From positions 4,759,394 through 4,823,393 of the forward strand of contig NZ_JAIHOO010000001.1 in the NCBI RefSeq assembly GCF_019733395.1: a stretch of DNA of 64,000 nt, in the 5' to 3' direction. Each line of letters starts with the position of its first letter. Position 1 is the stretch's first letter. Positions 1-10,500 of this stretch are shown piece by piece. Position numbers and translations under genes: made by a program. The notes beneath the pieces are model-generated. The model ran no database searches, was not told the origin of the DNA, and saw only the letters and a program-made list of their open reading frames with translations. Origin of the DNA: Lysobacter sp. BMK333-48F3. GTDB lineage: Bacteria; Pseudomonadota; Gammaproteobacteria; Xanthomonadales; Xanthomonadaceae.

Positions 1-723
1 GGTGTGGAAGTTCTGGTCGCCGTCTTCGCGCTCGCGTCGCGGGCCGCGGCCGATCTCGACGTCGGTGAAGCCGTCGCGCTTGCGCTTGGCGCCGTAGATG
101 CGGAATGCGGCGTTTTCGCCGATCGCGGTATTGAACGAGGCGGCGGCGCCGAGCGCGCCGTAGTTGCCGATGGTCAGCTCGCCTTCCAGCGTGGTGTCGT
201 AGCTGGGCCGACGGGTGATGACGCTGATCACACCGGCCGAGGTGTTCTTGCCGAACACCGTGCCCTGCGGGCCCTTCAGCACCTCGATCCGCTCGATCTC
301 GCCGAGGTCGCCGAAGCCGACGCCGTTGCGCGGCCGGTACACGCCGTCGACGACCACCCCGACCGAGGACTCCAGGCCGGCGTTGTCGCCGACCGTACCG
401 ATGCCGCGGATGCGCGCCACCGTCTGCACCTCGCTCTGGGTGCTGGTCACGGTCAGGCCCGGCACCAGCATCTGCGCATCCTTGATGTCGCGCACGCCGC
501 TGTCCTGGATCAGCTGTTCCGGCAGGGCGGTGATCGCGATCGGTACGTCCTGCATCGCCTCCTCGCGCTTCTGCGCGGTGACGGTCAGTCCGGCCAGGGT
601 CTTGGCCTCGGTATCCTCCGCGGCGGCCGGCGCCTGTTGCGCCTGCACGTTCGCGGCGAACGCGGCCATGCTCAAGGCGATGGCCAAAGACAGGGACCTA
701 CGGGCCGGCGGGCGAGCGATCAT
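1..723 (-). CDS. TonB-dependent outer-membrane receptor, N-terminal part (cut by window edge)
   Basis: The first 241 residues are present; the rest lies beyond position 1. The protein opens with a typical signal peptide (MIARPPARR, then a hydrophobic stretch ending near Ala-Gln-Ala-Gln-Gln). A plug domain follows, with VTAQKREE, 'VPGLTV', 'RIRGIGT', 'VDGVYRPRNG', 'IERIEVLKGPQGTVFGKN' and 'AGVISVITRRP', which are the standard TonB-receptor plug motifs, and then the start of the barrel. Receptors of this type import siderophores or other large ligands across the outer membrane using TonB energy. HSAF-type PTM clusters in Lysobacter carry such a receptor at this position, so it probably belongs to the PTM locus (import, self-sensing or iron link), but its ligand cannot be read from the sequence. 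The start was chosen at the ATG just before the signal peptide. Confidence 0.93.
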   Translation of the reverse strand, partial: MIARPPARRSLSLAIALSMAAFAANVQAQQAPAAAEDTEAKTLAGLTVTAQKREEAMQDVPIAITALPEQLIQDSGVRDIKDAQMLVPGLTVTSTQSEVQTVARIRGIGTVGDNAGLESSVGVVVDGVYRPRNGVGFGDLGEIERIEVLKGPQGTVFGKNTSAGVISVITRRPSYDTTLEGELTIGNYGALGAAASFNTAIGENAAFRIYGAKRKRDGFTDVEIGRGPRREREDGDQNFHT

Positions 724-1150
724 TGAGTTTTTCCCCTTGATGGCGAACGACGATTCGAGTTCGGCGACGCGGACCGCGGCCGCGACGCGCGGCGTCGTGG
801 CATCCGGAGCGGCTCGCATCACAGATCGTTACGTAATTCGGAAGCGATGGCGGCCGCCGTGCTGAAGCGTGCGTGCGGCCGTGCCGTCGAAACTAGCACG
901 ACGATCACAACCAGCGTGCCGCGGCGCAACACCCGCGTCGCGCGGAACGCAGTCCTCAGGGGTATAAGCGCGCATTCGTACGAACGTTCGGATCGGACCG
1001 GGCGCTGGGCAAGCATGCAGCAGCGAACAGGCGCGGCCAGCCTCATCCGCCGCCCGAACAGCGGATCGCCGCGACCCTAGCCGCGGCGCAAGCGCCGCCC
1101 TCCCACCGCCCAATCCCGATTCCCGATTCCCCATTCCCGCCCTAAAGCCC
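724..1150. other. Intergenic region between receptor and arginase: palindromes and repeat tract
   Basis: No gene is seen in these 427 bases. The region holds two overlapping perfect 10-bp palindromes, TTCGTACGAA (975-984) and CGAACGTTCG (981-990), about 250 bases upstream of the receptor start. They resemble operators of dimeric repressors such as TetR-type proteins (inference). At 1110-1140, just past the arginase stop, is a short tract of near-heptamer repeats (CCCGATT/CCCATTC). Similar tracts occur at 20980-21008, 55695-55725 and 62631-62660. Confidence 0.5.
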
Positions 1151-2074
1151 TCAAGCCCTCGCCAACGTCGACTTGCCGAACAGGCTCTCGACCAGATCGA
1201 TCGCGATCAGGGCGGTGTGGTTGTCGCGGTCCAGGATCGGGTTGAGCTCGACGATATCCAGCGAGCCGATACAGCCGCTCTCGGCGATCATCTCCATCGC
1301 CAGTTGCGCCTCGCGGTAGTTCGGCCCGCCGGCGACCACGGTGCCGACGCCGGGGGCGATGCTGGGGTCGAGGAAGTCGACGTCGAAGCTGACGTGCAGA
1401 TGGGTGTCGGCGTCGATGCCGTCCAGCGCCTCCTCCATCACCCGCTTGATGCCGATGTCGCCGATCCGGCGCATGTCGTACACCGGCAGGCCGAGCTGCT
1501 TGATCAGCTGCTTCTCGCCGGGGTCGACCGAGCGCGTGCCGATCTGGCGCATCTCGCCGACCTGCATCGCCGGCGCTTCGCCGCCGAGCCGGGTCAGGCA
1601 CGGCGGCCCCATGCCGATCAGGCAGGCCACCGGCATGCCGTGCATGTTGCCGGTCGGGGTGATCTCGTGGGTGTTGAAGTCGGCGTGCGCGTCCAGCCAC
1701 AGCACGCGCAGCTTCTTGCGCCGCTCGCGGCAATGGCGGGCGACCGCGGTGATCGAGCCCAGGCCGAGGCAGTGATCGCCGCCGAGCAGGATCGGCACCC
1801 GATCCTCGCGCAGTTCGGCGGCGACCGCGTCCATCACGTTGCGGTTCCAGGCCACCACCTCGTCGAGATGGCGGTAGCCGCCGACCGGCGACGACCAGGG
1901 GTTGGGCGGGCCGTCGAGGTTGCCGCGGTCGGCGACGTCCAGGCCGAGGCCGCGCAGGGCCTCGGTCAGTCCGGCGATGCGCAGGGCTTCCGGTCCCAGG
2001 CGCGCGCCGCGCGCGCCGGCGCCGACGTCGGTGGGCGCGCCGATCAGACTGACCGGCGTGGCAGTGCGACTCAT
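1151..2074 (-). CDS. Arginase (ureohydrolase) of the PTM cluster
   Basis: Mn-dependent ureohydrolase of 307 residues, the usual arginase length. All three metal-binding motifs are visible: GGDHCLGLGS (GGDHS type), DAHADFNTH, and SFDVDFLDPSIAPG. Arginase hydrolyses L-arginine to L-ornithine and urea. Here it sits 100 bases downstream of the ferredoxin reductase on the same strand and beside a synthetase whose adenylation domain carries an ornithine-type code. Its likely job is therefore to supply ornithine for the tetramate core, as proposed for HSAF clusters. The start ATG has a GAGGATT ribosome site upstream. Agmatinase is less likely given the cluster context, but the two are hard to separate by motifs alone. 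Confidence 0.9.
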   Translation of the reverse strand: MSRTATPVSLIGAPTDVGAGARGARLGPEALRIAGLTEALRGLGLDVADRGNLDGPPNPWSSPVGGYRHLDEVVAWNRNVMDAVAAELREDRVPILLGGDHCLGLGSITAVARHCRERRKKLRVLWLDAHADFNTHEITPTGNMHGMPVACLIGMGPPCLTRLGGEAPAMQVGEMRQIGTRSVDPGEKQLIKQLGLPVYDMRRIGDIGIKRVMEEALDGIDADTHLHVSFDVDFLDPSIAPGVGTVVAGGPNYREAQLAMEMIAESGCIGSLDIVELNPILDRDNHTALIAIDLVESLFGKSTLARA

Positions 2075-2174
2075 GGTGCGAATCCTCAGGCAGGGGCGCA
2101 GCGCCGCGCCGCCTGCAGCGGCGGCGACGGCGGTGGCGCAGATGAAAGGAAGCGGCGGGCAGCGCGCGGCCGGG

Positions 2175-2948
2175 TCACTTCTCCACGAAGGCGCGCTCGA
2201 TCACGAAGTCGCCCGGCTCGCGGGTCCGCGGCGAAGGCTTGAAACCGCGCCCTTCCAGCAGGGTCGAGGTGTCGTCGAGCATCTGCGGACTGCCGCACAG
2301 CATCACCCGGTCTTCGGCCGGGTTCAGCGGCGGCAACCCCAGGGTCTGCGCCATCAGGCCGTCGGCGATCGCGTCGGTGATCCGGCCGCGGTTGCGGAAC
2401 GGCTCGCGGGTCACGCTGGGGTAGTACTTGAGCTGGCGGCGCACCGCCTCGCCGAGGAACTCGTGCGCCGGCAGTTCCCGCTCGAGGAAATCGGCGTAGG
2501 CCAGGTCGCTGACGTGGCGCACGCCGTGCGCCAGCACTACGGTCTCGAAGCGCTCGTAGGTGGCCGGGTCGCGGACGATGCTCAGGAACGGCGCCAGGCC
2601 GGTGCCGGTGCCGAGCAGGTACAGGCGCTTGCCCGGGTTGAGGTCGTTGAGCACCAAGGTGCCGGTGGGCCGACGGCTGACCAGGATCGAATCGCCGTTG
2701 TTGATGTGTTGCAGGCGCGAGGTCAAGGGACCGTCGGGCACCTTGATGCTGAAGAACTCCAGATGGTCTTCGTAGTGCGCGCTGGCGATCGAGTAGGCGC
2801 GCATCAGCGGCCGGCCCTCGACCTCCAGGCCGACCATGACGAAGTGGCCGCTGTCGAAGCGGAAGCCGGGGTCGCGGGTGGTGCGGAAGCTGAAAAGGCT
2901 GTCGTTCCAGTGCTTGACCTCGATAACGCGCTCTGTCGCCAACTGCAT
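2175..2948 (-). CDS. Ferredoxin/flavodoxin-NADP+ reductase of the PTM cluster
   Basis: FAD-containing reductase of 257 residues, the length of the bacterial Fpr family. The FAD-binding motif RAYSIAS is at about residues 49-55. 'LLGTGTGLAPFLSIVRDP' forms the NADP-binding glycine-rich loop, 'VMLCGSPQML' follows, and the C-terminus FVEK is typical of bacterial Fpr. The enzyme passes electrons from NADPH to ferredoxin or flavodoxin. It is divergent from, and shares a promoter region with, the di-iron hydroxylase at 3441-4427, which needs an electron donor, so pairing with that enzyme is a reasonable inference. A clear AAGGAG ribosome site precedes the ATG. It could also be the general cellular reductase, but an equivalent gene is part of HSAF clusters. 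Confidence 0.92.
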   Translation of the reverse strand: MQLATERVIEVKHWNDSLFSFRTTRDPGFRFDSGHFVMVGLEVEGRPLMRAYSIASAHYEDHLEFFSIKVPDGPLTSRLQHINNGDSILVSRRPTGTLVLNDLNPGKRLYLLGTGTGLAPFLSIVRDPATYERFETVVLAHGVRHVSDLAYADFLERELPAHEFLGEAVRRQLKYYPSVTREPFRNRGRITDAIADGLMAQTLGLPPLNPAEDRVMLCGSPQMLDDTSTLLEGRGFKPSPRTREPGDFVIERAFVEK

Positions 2949-3440
2949 CGTCCTGACTCCTTGTTATGAAAAATCCCGGCCGCACCCGCGCGCGGCGATA
3001 TTCGTCACGCGGCTGACGTGCGGGCGTCATTATTGGGTGCCAGCGCGGGCGGCTCGCATCGGCGCCGGCGGCGATTCGGCCCACCAATACCAGCACATAA
3101 TATTTCCCACTTGGGAATCAATGTTCCAAAGAATGATCAGCGTCACTCGCCCAGCGGGACTGCGCCTTTGACTGCGGCTCGGGCTAGCGTCGATTATTAG
3201 CCGCCCGAGAAAATCGGCATTCGCGACAAATCCCCTTCTCCGCAAACAGCGACCACGCCCTGACCGCGTGCGTCAGCTGACGCCCTTGGTCACCCCTGAG
3301 GCTCGCATGGACGTTCGGCAGTCAGGCATAAACACCATAAAATCAACAATTTGCGAAGAACATGCCGCATATCCGCGGCGATTACCGCGCGCCGCACCGG
3401 ATTCGCCGCGCATATTCCAGAATATTGCGAAAATACTTTC
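2949..3440. promoter_or_regulatory. Divergent control region of the PTM locus
   Basis: These 492 bases separate the minus-strand genes (reductase, arginase) from the plus-strand biosynthetic genes. They are clearly richer in A and T than the coding DNA around them, especially 3090-3150 and 3310-3440. An inverted repeat TTCCCA-CT-TGGGAA lies at 3104-3117 inside the AT-rich part and could be an operator. No ORF on either strand looks coding. In Lysobacter the HSAF promoter is controlled by several regulators (Clp, LysR- and TetR-type proteins are known), so a regulator site here would be expected. Exact -35/-10 boxes could not be assigned with confidence. Confidence 0.55.
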
Positions 3441-4427
3441 ATGAGCGCGCCTACGGATTCCGAACGAATGGTGATTGGCGTCGCGGTAGAAAATTGTGAC
3501 CAGAAACTAGAAGTTTCCATTTCACCGCCTTTTCACGCCGCCTGCGTAAAGACGACGGCGGTCGCACCGGCGCGGCGGTGGCGCCAGCTCCTGCGTTATA
3601 TCGCCCATCCTTTGCTGATGCTGGCGGTAGTTACTTATGCCGGCGCCGGCCTGATTCTGGATTGGGATCCGGGTCCGGCCAGTTTCGGCTTCGTGTTCGC
3701 CACTATTTTCTATCTGGCGATTCTCGAATTTATTATTCCGTACCAGCGCGCATGGCAGCCCAGCGGACGCGAATGGGGCCTGTACGCGGTCTATTTCGTG
3801 CTCACCGTGAGCGCCGGCGCGTTCGCTCAGCTGCCGGTCGCGGCGGCGGTGGCGGCGCTGTCGCCGCTGGATCCGGCGCTGCCGCTGTGGGCCGAGATCC
3901 CGCTCGCGCTGTTGCTCAGCTCGCTGGCCAGCTACGCGATCCATCGCGCCGGCCACGACATCCCGCTGCTGTGGCGCCTTCACGGCGTGCATCACGTGCC
4001 GGACAAGGTCAACGTCGCCAACAACGGCGTCAACCACGTGTTCGACGTGGTGCTGTCGCAGTTCGCGGTGCAGCTGCCGCTGGCCCTGGCCGGCTTCTCG
4101 GCGCCGTCGCTGTACGCGGTCGGCATCTTCGTCATCGCCCAGGGCTACTTCGTCCACGCCAACATCGACGTGCGCCTGGGCTGGCTCAACCAGTTGCTCG
4201 CCAGTCCCGAGCTGCACCGCATGCACCACAGCTGCGACCGCAGCGAAGCCGGTCATTTCGGCTCCGACCTGTCGATCTGGGACCGGCTGTTCGGCAGCTA
4301 CACCTGGCGGCCGGATCGGCGGCCGCGCGGGATCGGCCTGTTCGATCCCGGCTCGTTTCCGCGCACCGGCGCGGTGTTCTCGACCCTGATCCATCCGCTG
4401 CGGCCGCGCACCAAGCGCGCGCCCTGA
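3441..4427 (+). CDS. Sterol desaturase / fatty acid hydroxylase family protein (PTM hydroxylase)
   Basis: Integral-membrane di-iron hydroxylase of about 328 residues. The histidine clusters of the family are visible: HRAGH (HxxxH), HGVHH (HxxHH), HANID and HRMHH (HxxHH), set among hydrophobic segments near residues 50-100 and 130-230. In HSAF biosynthesis the homologous SD enzyme hydroxylates the ornithine-derived C-3, and the same role is inferred here. The reading frame is open further upstream to 3351, but those residues (MRRTCRISAAIT...) look non-coding. ATG 3441 gives a plausible short N-terminus, and ATG 3468 is an alternative. Neither has a strong ribosome site. The synthetase gene follows 98 bases later. 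Confidence 0.88.
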   Translation: MSAPTDSERMVIGVAVENCDQKLEVSISPPFHAACVKTTAVAPARRWRQLLRYIAHPLLMLAVVTYAGAGLILDWDPGPASFGFVFATIFYLAILEFIIPYQRAWQPSGREWGLYAVYFVLTVSAGAFAQLPVAAAVAALSPLDPALPLWAEIPLALLLSSLASYAIHRAGHDIPLLWRLHGVHHVPDKVNVANNGVNHVFDVVLSQFAVQLPLALAGFSAPSLYAVGIFVIAQGYFVHANIDVRLGWLNQLLASPELHRMHHSCDRSEAGHFGSDLSIWDRLFGSYTWRPDRRPRGIGLFDPGSFPRTGAVFSTLIHPLRPRTKRAP

Positions 4428-4525
4428 GCGCTGCGTTACCGAATGGCGCGCGGTAGCGCCACGACTTTCATCGCCCGTCCCTCACCTCCCCGGCGTCGCC
4501 CGACGTAAAGAACAAGGACTCGATC

Positions 4526-7500
4526 ATGACGGACCCCAGCAAGAACGCCTCCCTCCGCGACCACGCCGACGGCGCCGCGCCCGCAGCCGCCGATGCCGCC
4601 GCGCAGGCCGCGGCGGGCCAGGCGCACGAGCCGCTCGAACGCATCGCCATCGTCGGCATCGGTTGCCGCCTGCCCGGCGGCGCCTGCGACCATCGCGGCT
4701 TCTGGCAGAACCTGATCGAAGGCAAGGACTGCCTGACCGATACGCCGCTCAACCGTTACGACGTGGCCACCCTGGGCAGCCGCGACAAGAGCAAGCCCGG
4801 CCGCCTGGTCGGCGGCCGCGGCGGCTACATCGAGGGCTTCGACGAATTCGATCCGGCGTTCTTCGGCATCAGCCCGCGCGAGGCCGACTACATGGATCCG
4901 CAGCAGCGCAAGCTGCTGGAAGTGGCCTGGGAAGCGCTGGAGGACGGCGGCCAGAAGCCGGCCGAACTGGCCGGCCGCGACATCGGCGTGTTCGTCGGCG
5001 CCTTCACCCTGGACTACAAGATCGTCCAGTTCGCCGATCTCAGCTTCGAGACCCTGGCCGCGCACACCGCCACCGGCACGATGATGACGATGGCGTCGAA
5101 CCGGATCTCGTACTGCTTCGACTTCCGCGGCCCCAGCCTGTCGATCGACACCGCCTGCAGCTCCTCGCTGGTCGCGGTGCACCTGGCCTGCCAGAGCCTG
5201 CGCCGGCGCGAGACCAGCCTGGCCCTGGCCGGCGGCACCCTGCTGCACATGACCCCGCAGTACACCATCGCCGAAACCAAGGGCGGCTTCCTGTCGCCGG
5301 AAGGCAAGTCGCGCACCTTCGACGCCGCCGCCAACGGCTACGTGCGCGCCGAAGGCGTCGGCCTGGTCGCGCTCAAGCGCCTGGACGACGCGGTGCGCGA
5401 CGGCGACCCGATCTATGCGGTGATCGTCGGCACCGGGGTCAACCAGGACGGCCACAGCAACGGCATCACCGTGCCCAACCCCGACGCCCAGGTCGCGCTG
5501 ATCGAACGCGTCTGCCGCGAAGCCGGGATCGTGCCGGGCAGCCTGCAGTACATGGAAGCGCACGGCACCTCGACCCCGGTCGGCGACCCGATCGAGGCCA
5601 AGGCGCTGGGCCGCGCGCTGGCGGTCGGGCGCAAGCCCGGCGACGAGTGCTACGTCGGCTCGGTCAAGACCAACATCGGCCACACCGAGGCCGCCGCCGG
5701 CGTCGCCGGCCTGATCAAGACCGCGCTCGCGCTCAAGCACAAGACCATCCCGCCGCACATCAACCTGCAGACGGTCAACCCGGACATCGACCTGGCCTCG
5801 ATGCCGTACAAGATCCCGACCCAGGTCACGCCGTGGCCGGCGCACGAAGGCCCGGCCCGCGCCGGGGTCAACTCGTTCGGCTTCGGCGGCACCAATGCGC
5901 ACGTGCTGCTGGAGGAAGCGCCGCTGCCGGCGCCGCTGGCCGTCGCTGCAGGCGACAGCGCCGGCCGCGCCGCCGGCGGCTACAACGTGCTGCCGCTGAG
6001 CGCGCGCGACGCCTCGGTGCTGCCGGCCCTGGCCGCGGGCATCGCCCGCGAACTGGAGCGCGAAGGCGACGAGCGCATCGAGCTGGGCGATCTGGGCTAC
6101 ACCCTCGCCCACCGCCGCCAGCACCTGGAATCGCGCCTGGGCGTGGTCTACGACAGCCGCGAGTCGCTGCGCGAACGCCTGACCGCGTTCGCCGCCGGCG
6201 AGGCGCACCCGCACCTGGTCGCCGACGAGCGCCGGGCGACGCCGCCGAAGCTGGCCTGGGTGTTCACCGGCATGGGCCCGCAATGGTGGGCGATGGGCCG
6301 GCAGCTGTTCGAGAACGAGCCGGTCTACCGCGAGGTCATCGAGCGCTGCGACCGCGAACTGGCCAAGCACGTCGACTGGTCGCTGATCGGCGAAATGAAC
6401 GCCGCCGAAGCCGAGTCGAAGATGAGCGAGACCTGGCTGGCGCAGCCGGCCAATTTCGCCGTGCAGATCGCCCTGGCGGCGATGTGGCGGGCCAAGGGCG
6501 TGCGCCCGGACGCCATCGTCGGCCACAGCACCGGCGAAGTCGCGGCCTTCTACGAGGCCGGCGTCTACACCCTGGAGCAGGCGGTGCGGGTGGTCGTGCA
6601 CCGCAGCCGCCTGCAGCAGAAGCTGGTCGACACCGGCACCATGCTAGCGGTCAGCCTGACCGAAGCCGAAGCCCTGCGCCGGGTGCGCCCCTACGGCGAC
6701 CGGGTCTCGGTCGCCGCGGTCAACAGCCCGACCGCGATCACCCTGGCCGGCGACCAGGACGCCCTGGCCGAACTGGCCGAGAAGCTGCAGGCCGAGCAGT
6801 TGTTCGCCAAGTTCCTGAGCGTGCGCGTGCCCTACCACAGCGCCAAGATGGACCTGATCAAGGACGAATTGCTGGAGTCGCTGGACGGCCTGGCGCCGCA
6901 TCCGGCGCAGGTGCCGCTGTACATGACCGCCAAGCCCGGCATCGCCGCCGGCCACGAACTCGACGCCGGCTACTGGTGGGAGAACGTGCGCAACAGCGTC
7001 GGCTTCCGCGCCGCGATCGACCAGATGGCCCACGACGGCTACGACCTGTTCCTGGAAATCGGCCCGCACCCGGTGCTCGGCCACTCGATCAACGAATGCT
7101 TCGCCGCGCGCGGCGCCAGCGCGCGCAGCCTGCCCTCGATCCGCCGCCAGGAAGACGAGGCCGCGCGCTTCGCCGCCTCGCTGGCCGGCCTGCACAACCT
7201 CGGCGCGAGCATCGACTGGAACGCGCTGCATGCGCTGGGCCGCCCGCTGCCGCTGCCGCGCTATCCGTTCAAGCGCGACCGCTACTGGGTCGAACCGCGT
7301 CCGGTCGAACAGGTCCGCCTCGGCCAACTCGACCACGCCCTGCTCGGCCGGCGCATGGCGGTGGCCGAACCGACCTGGGAAGCCAAGCTCGACGCCGAAC
7401 GCATGCCCTACCTGGAAGACCACCGCATCCAGGGCAACGTGCTGTTCCCCGCCGCCGGTTACATCGAAATGGCGACCCAGGCCGTGCGCGCGCTGACCGG

Positions 7501-10500
7501 CGGCCACGGCGCCGCGATCGCCGACATCGAACTGCGCAAGGCGCTGTTCCTGCCCGAGGCCGAAGCCGCGACCGTGCAGCTGTCGTTCGCCTCCGACGGC
7601 GCCAGCTTCCACGTATCCAGTCTGTCCGCCGACGGTCAGGACCGCACCGTTCACGCCAGCGGCAGCGTGCGCGCCAGCCAGGGGCGGCGCGGCGGCGCGG
7701 CGCTGGACGTGCGCGCGGTGCGCGAGCGCAGCCCGCTGTTCCTGGCGCGCTCGGCCTGCTACGACGCGCTGGCGCGGATGGGCTATCACTACGGCCCGGC
7801 GTTCCAGGGCATCGAAGAGGTCTGGGTCGGCCGCGGCGAGGCCCTGGCCCGGATCGTGCCGACCGAACGCCTGCAGGGCGGCGCGGCCGACCACCACTTC
7901 CACCCGGCCATGCTCGACGCCTGCTTCCAGACCCTGCTGACGCCGCAGATCCTGCAGCAGGCCGAGGACGGCCCCGCCGACAGCGGCATCCGCCTGCCGC
8001 TGTCGATCGAGGAGGTGCGCACCGACGCGATCGGCGACCGCGCCCTGTGGGTGCACGCCAGCGTGCGCCACGACGGCGGCGACGAACTGATCGGCGACAT
8101 CGCGGTCTACGACGAGCACGGCGCCCCGCTCGGCTACGTCGCCGGCTTCCGCGCCGCCAACGTCGAGAACGCCAGCGCCAAGGTGAACCTGGCGACGATC
8201 GACAACTGGCTGGCCGAAACCCGCTGGGTCGAGCTGGCGCCGATCGCGACCGCAGACGGAGCGGTCGCGGACGAAGCGGTCGACGGCAGCGCCGCGACGC
8301 CGAGCTGGCTGATCCTCGCCGATGCCCAGGGCGTCGGCGACGAACTGGCCGCACTGGCGCAGGCGCGCGGCGAGCGCGTGCACCTGGTCCGCCCGGGCAA
8401 GCGCTACAAGCTGGAAAAGGATCTGCGCGAGTCGGCCGTGGTGCCGGGCGCGTTCAAGGATCTGCAGCGCCTGTTCGCCGATCTGGCCAAGGCCGGCGCC
8501 GGCGAGTTCGCCCGCGTCGTCCACCTGTGGAATCTCGACCAGCCGCATCTGGAACAGGTCGATGCGACCGAACTCAAGGCCGGCAACGCCCGCGGCGCCT
8601 ATTCGCTGATCGCGCTGAGCCAGTCGCTGCTGGCCTCGCAGCCCGACGCGCGCCTGCACATCGTCACCCGCGCCGCGCAGGCGGTGGCCGACCGCGACGA
8701 CGTCGAGCCGCTGGGCGCGCCGGCCTGGGGCATCGGCCGAGTGCTGTGGTACCAGGAACTGGTCGCCCAGCGCGGCAAGCTGATCGACCTGCAGGCCGCC
8801 GCCGAAGCAACCGGCGCAGCCGCCGACGCGGCGCGCCGCGCCGAGGCCGAGTCCCTGCTGGCCGAAATGCTGCAGCAGGACGAAGACGAAATCGCCCTGC
8901 GCGACGGCAAGCGCTACACCAGCCGGTTGCAGCCGGCCGACGCGCTGACCCGGCCGCTGCCGCTGCGCCTGCGCGCCGACGGCGCCTACCTGGTCACCGG
9001 CGCGTTCGGCGCGCTCGGCCGGTTGCTCTGCCGCACCCTGGTCAAGCGCGGCGCGCGCAAGCTGATCCTGGTCGGCCGCAGCAAGCTGCCGCCGCGCGCG
9101 CAATGGAGCGACACCGATCCGGCCAGCGCGGTCGGCCGCAACGTGCGCTTCATCAAGCAGTTGGAGCTGCTCGGCGCCGAGCCGATCCTGGCCCAGCTCG
9201 ACATCACCGACGAGGGCGCGCTCGCCGCCTGGCTGCAGGACTACAAGCAGCGCGACCTGCCGCCGATCCGCGGCGCCTTCCACCTCGCCGGCCAGGTCCG
9301 CGACACCTTGCTCGGCGAAATGACCCGCGACGCCTTCGATCCGGTCTACGACCCCAAGGTGATCGGCGGCTGGCTGCTGCACCGGCACCTGATCGACCAG
9401 CCGCTGGAGCACTTCGTCCTGTTCGCCTCGATCGCCTCGCTGGTGACCACCGCCGGCCAGACCAACTACGCCGCCGGCAACGCCTTCCTCGACGCCCTCG
9501 CCCATCACCGCCGCGCGCTCGGCCTGCCGGCGCTGAGCCTGGACTGGGGCCCGTGGGCCACCGGCATGATCGAAGAGCTGGGCCTGATCGACCATTACCG
9601 CAACAGCCGCGGCATGAGCTCGCTCTCGCCCGACGCCGGCATGGACGTGCTGGAACGCGTGATCGGCCAGGACCGCGCCCAGTTGCTGGTCGCGACCGTG
9701 GTCGACTGGCCGATCTTCCTGGCCTGGTACGCCTCGCCGCCGCCGCTGGTGAGCGAGTTGGCCAAGCACGGTGCCGGCGCCGACAGCGGCGAGCGCGGCA
9801 GCTTCGTCGAAACCTTCCGCGCCGCCGACGGCGACACCCGCCGGCGCCTGCTCGACGAACGCTTCCACGCCTTGATCGCCCAGGTGATGCGTATCAAGAG
9901 CGAGCAGATCGACACCGACGCCAGCCTCAACGCGCTGGGCCTGGACTCGCTGCTGGCGATGGAGCTGCGCGCGCGCATCCACACCGAGCTCAAGGTCGCC
10001 CTGCCGGTGGTCACCTTGCTCAGCAGCAGCTCGATCGGCACCCTCGGCGATCAGCTTTACGCCGGCCTGGCCGAACTGGTCGCCGGCGACGGCGGCGACA
10101 GCGACGCCTCGGGCTTCGTCGCCCACAGCGACGAAACCCGCTATCCGCTGACCCAGAACCAGAACGCGCTGTGGTTCCTCAAGCAGCTCAACCCCGACGG
10201 CTTCGCCTACAACATCGGCGGCGCGGTCGAGGTGCGCACCGAACTGGAGCCGGAACTGATGTTCGAAGCGGTGCGCCGATTGATCGCTCGCCATCCCAGC
10301 CTGCGCGCCAACTTCATGCTCGACCAAGGCCATGCGGTGCAGAAGATCTCGGCCGAGGGCAAGCACGACCTGGCCCTGTTCGACGTCCAGGACAAGCCCT
10401 GGGACGAGGTCTACCAGCAGATCATCCGCGAGTACCGCAAGCCCTACGACCTCGAACACGATCCGCTGGTGCGCTTCCGTCTGTTCAAGCGCGGCAAGGA

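Noticed and set aside
4436..6601. Minus-strand open frame of 721 codons
   Set aside because: Antisense to the KS-AT region, no ribosome site, no motif; a GC artefact.
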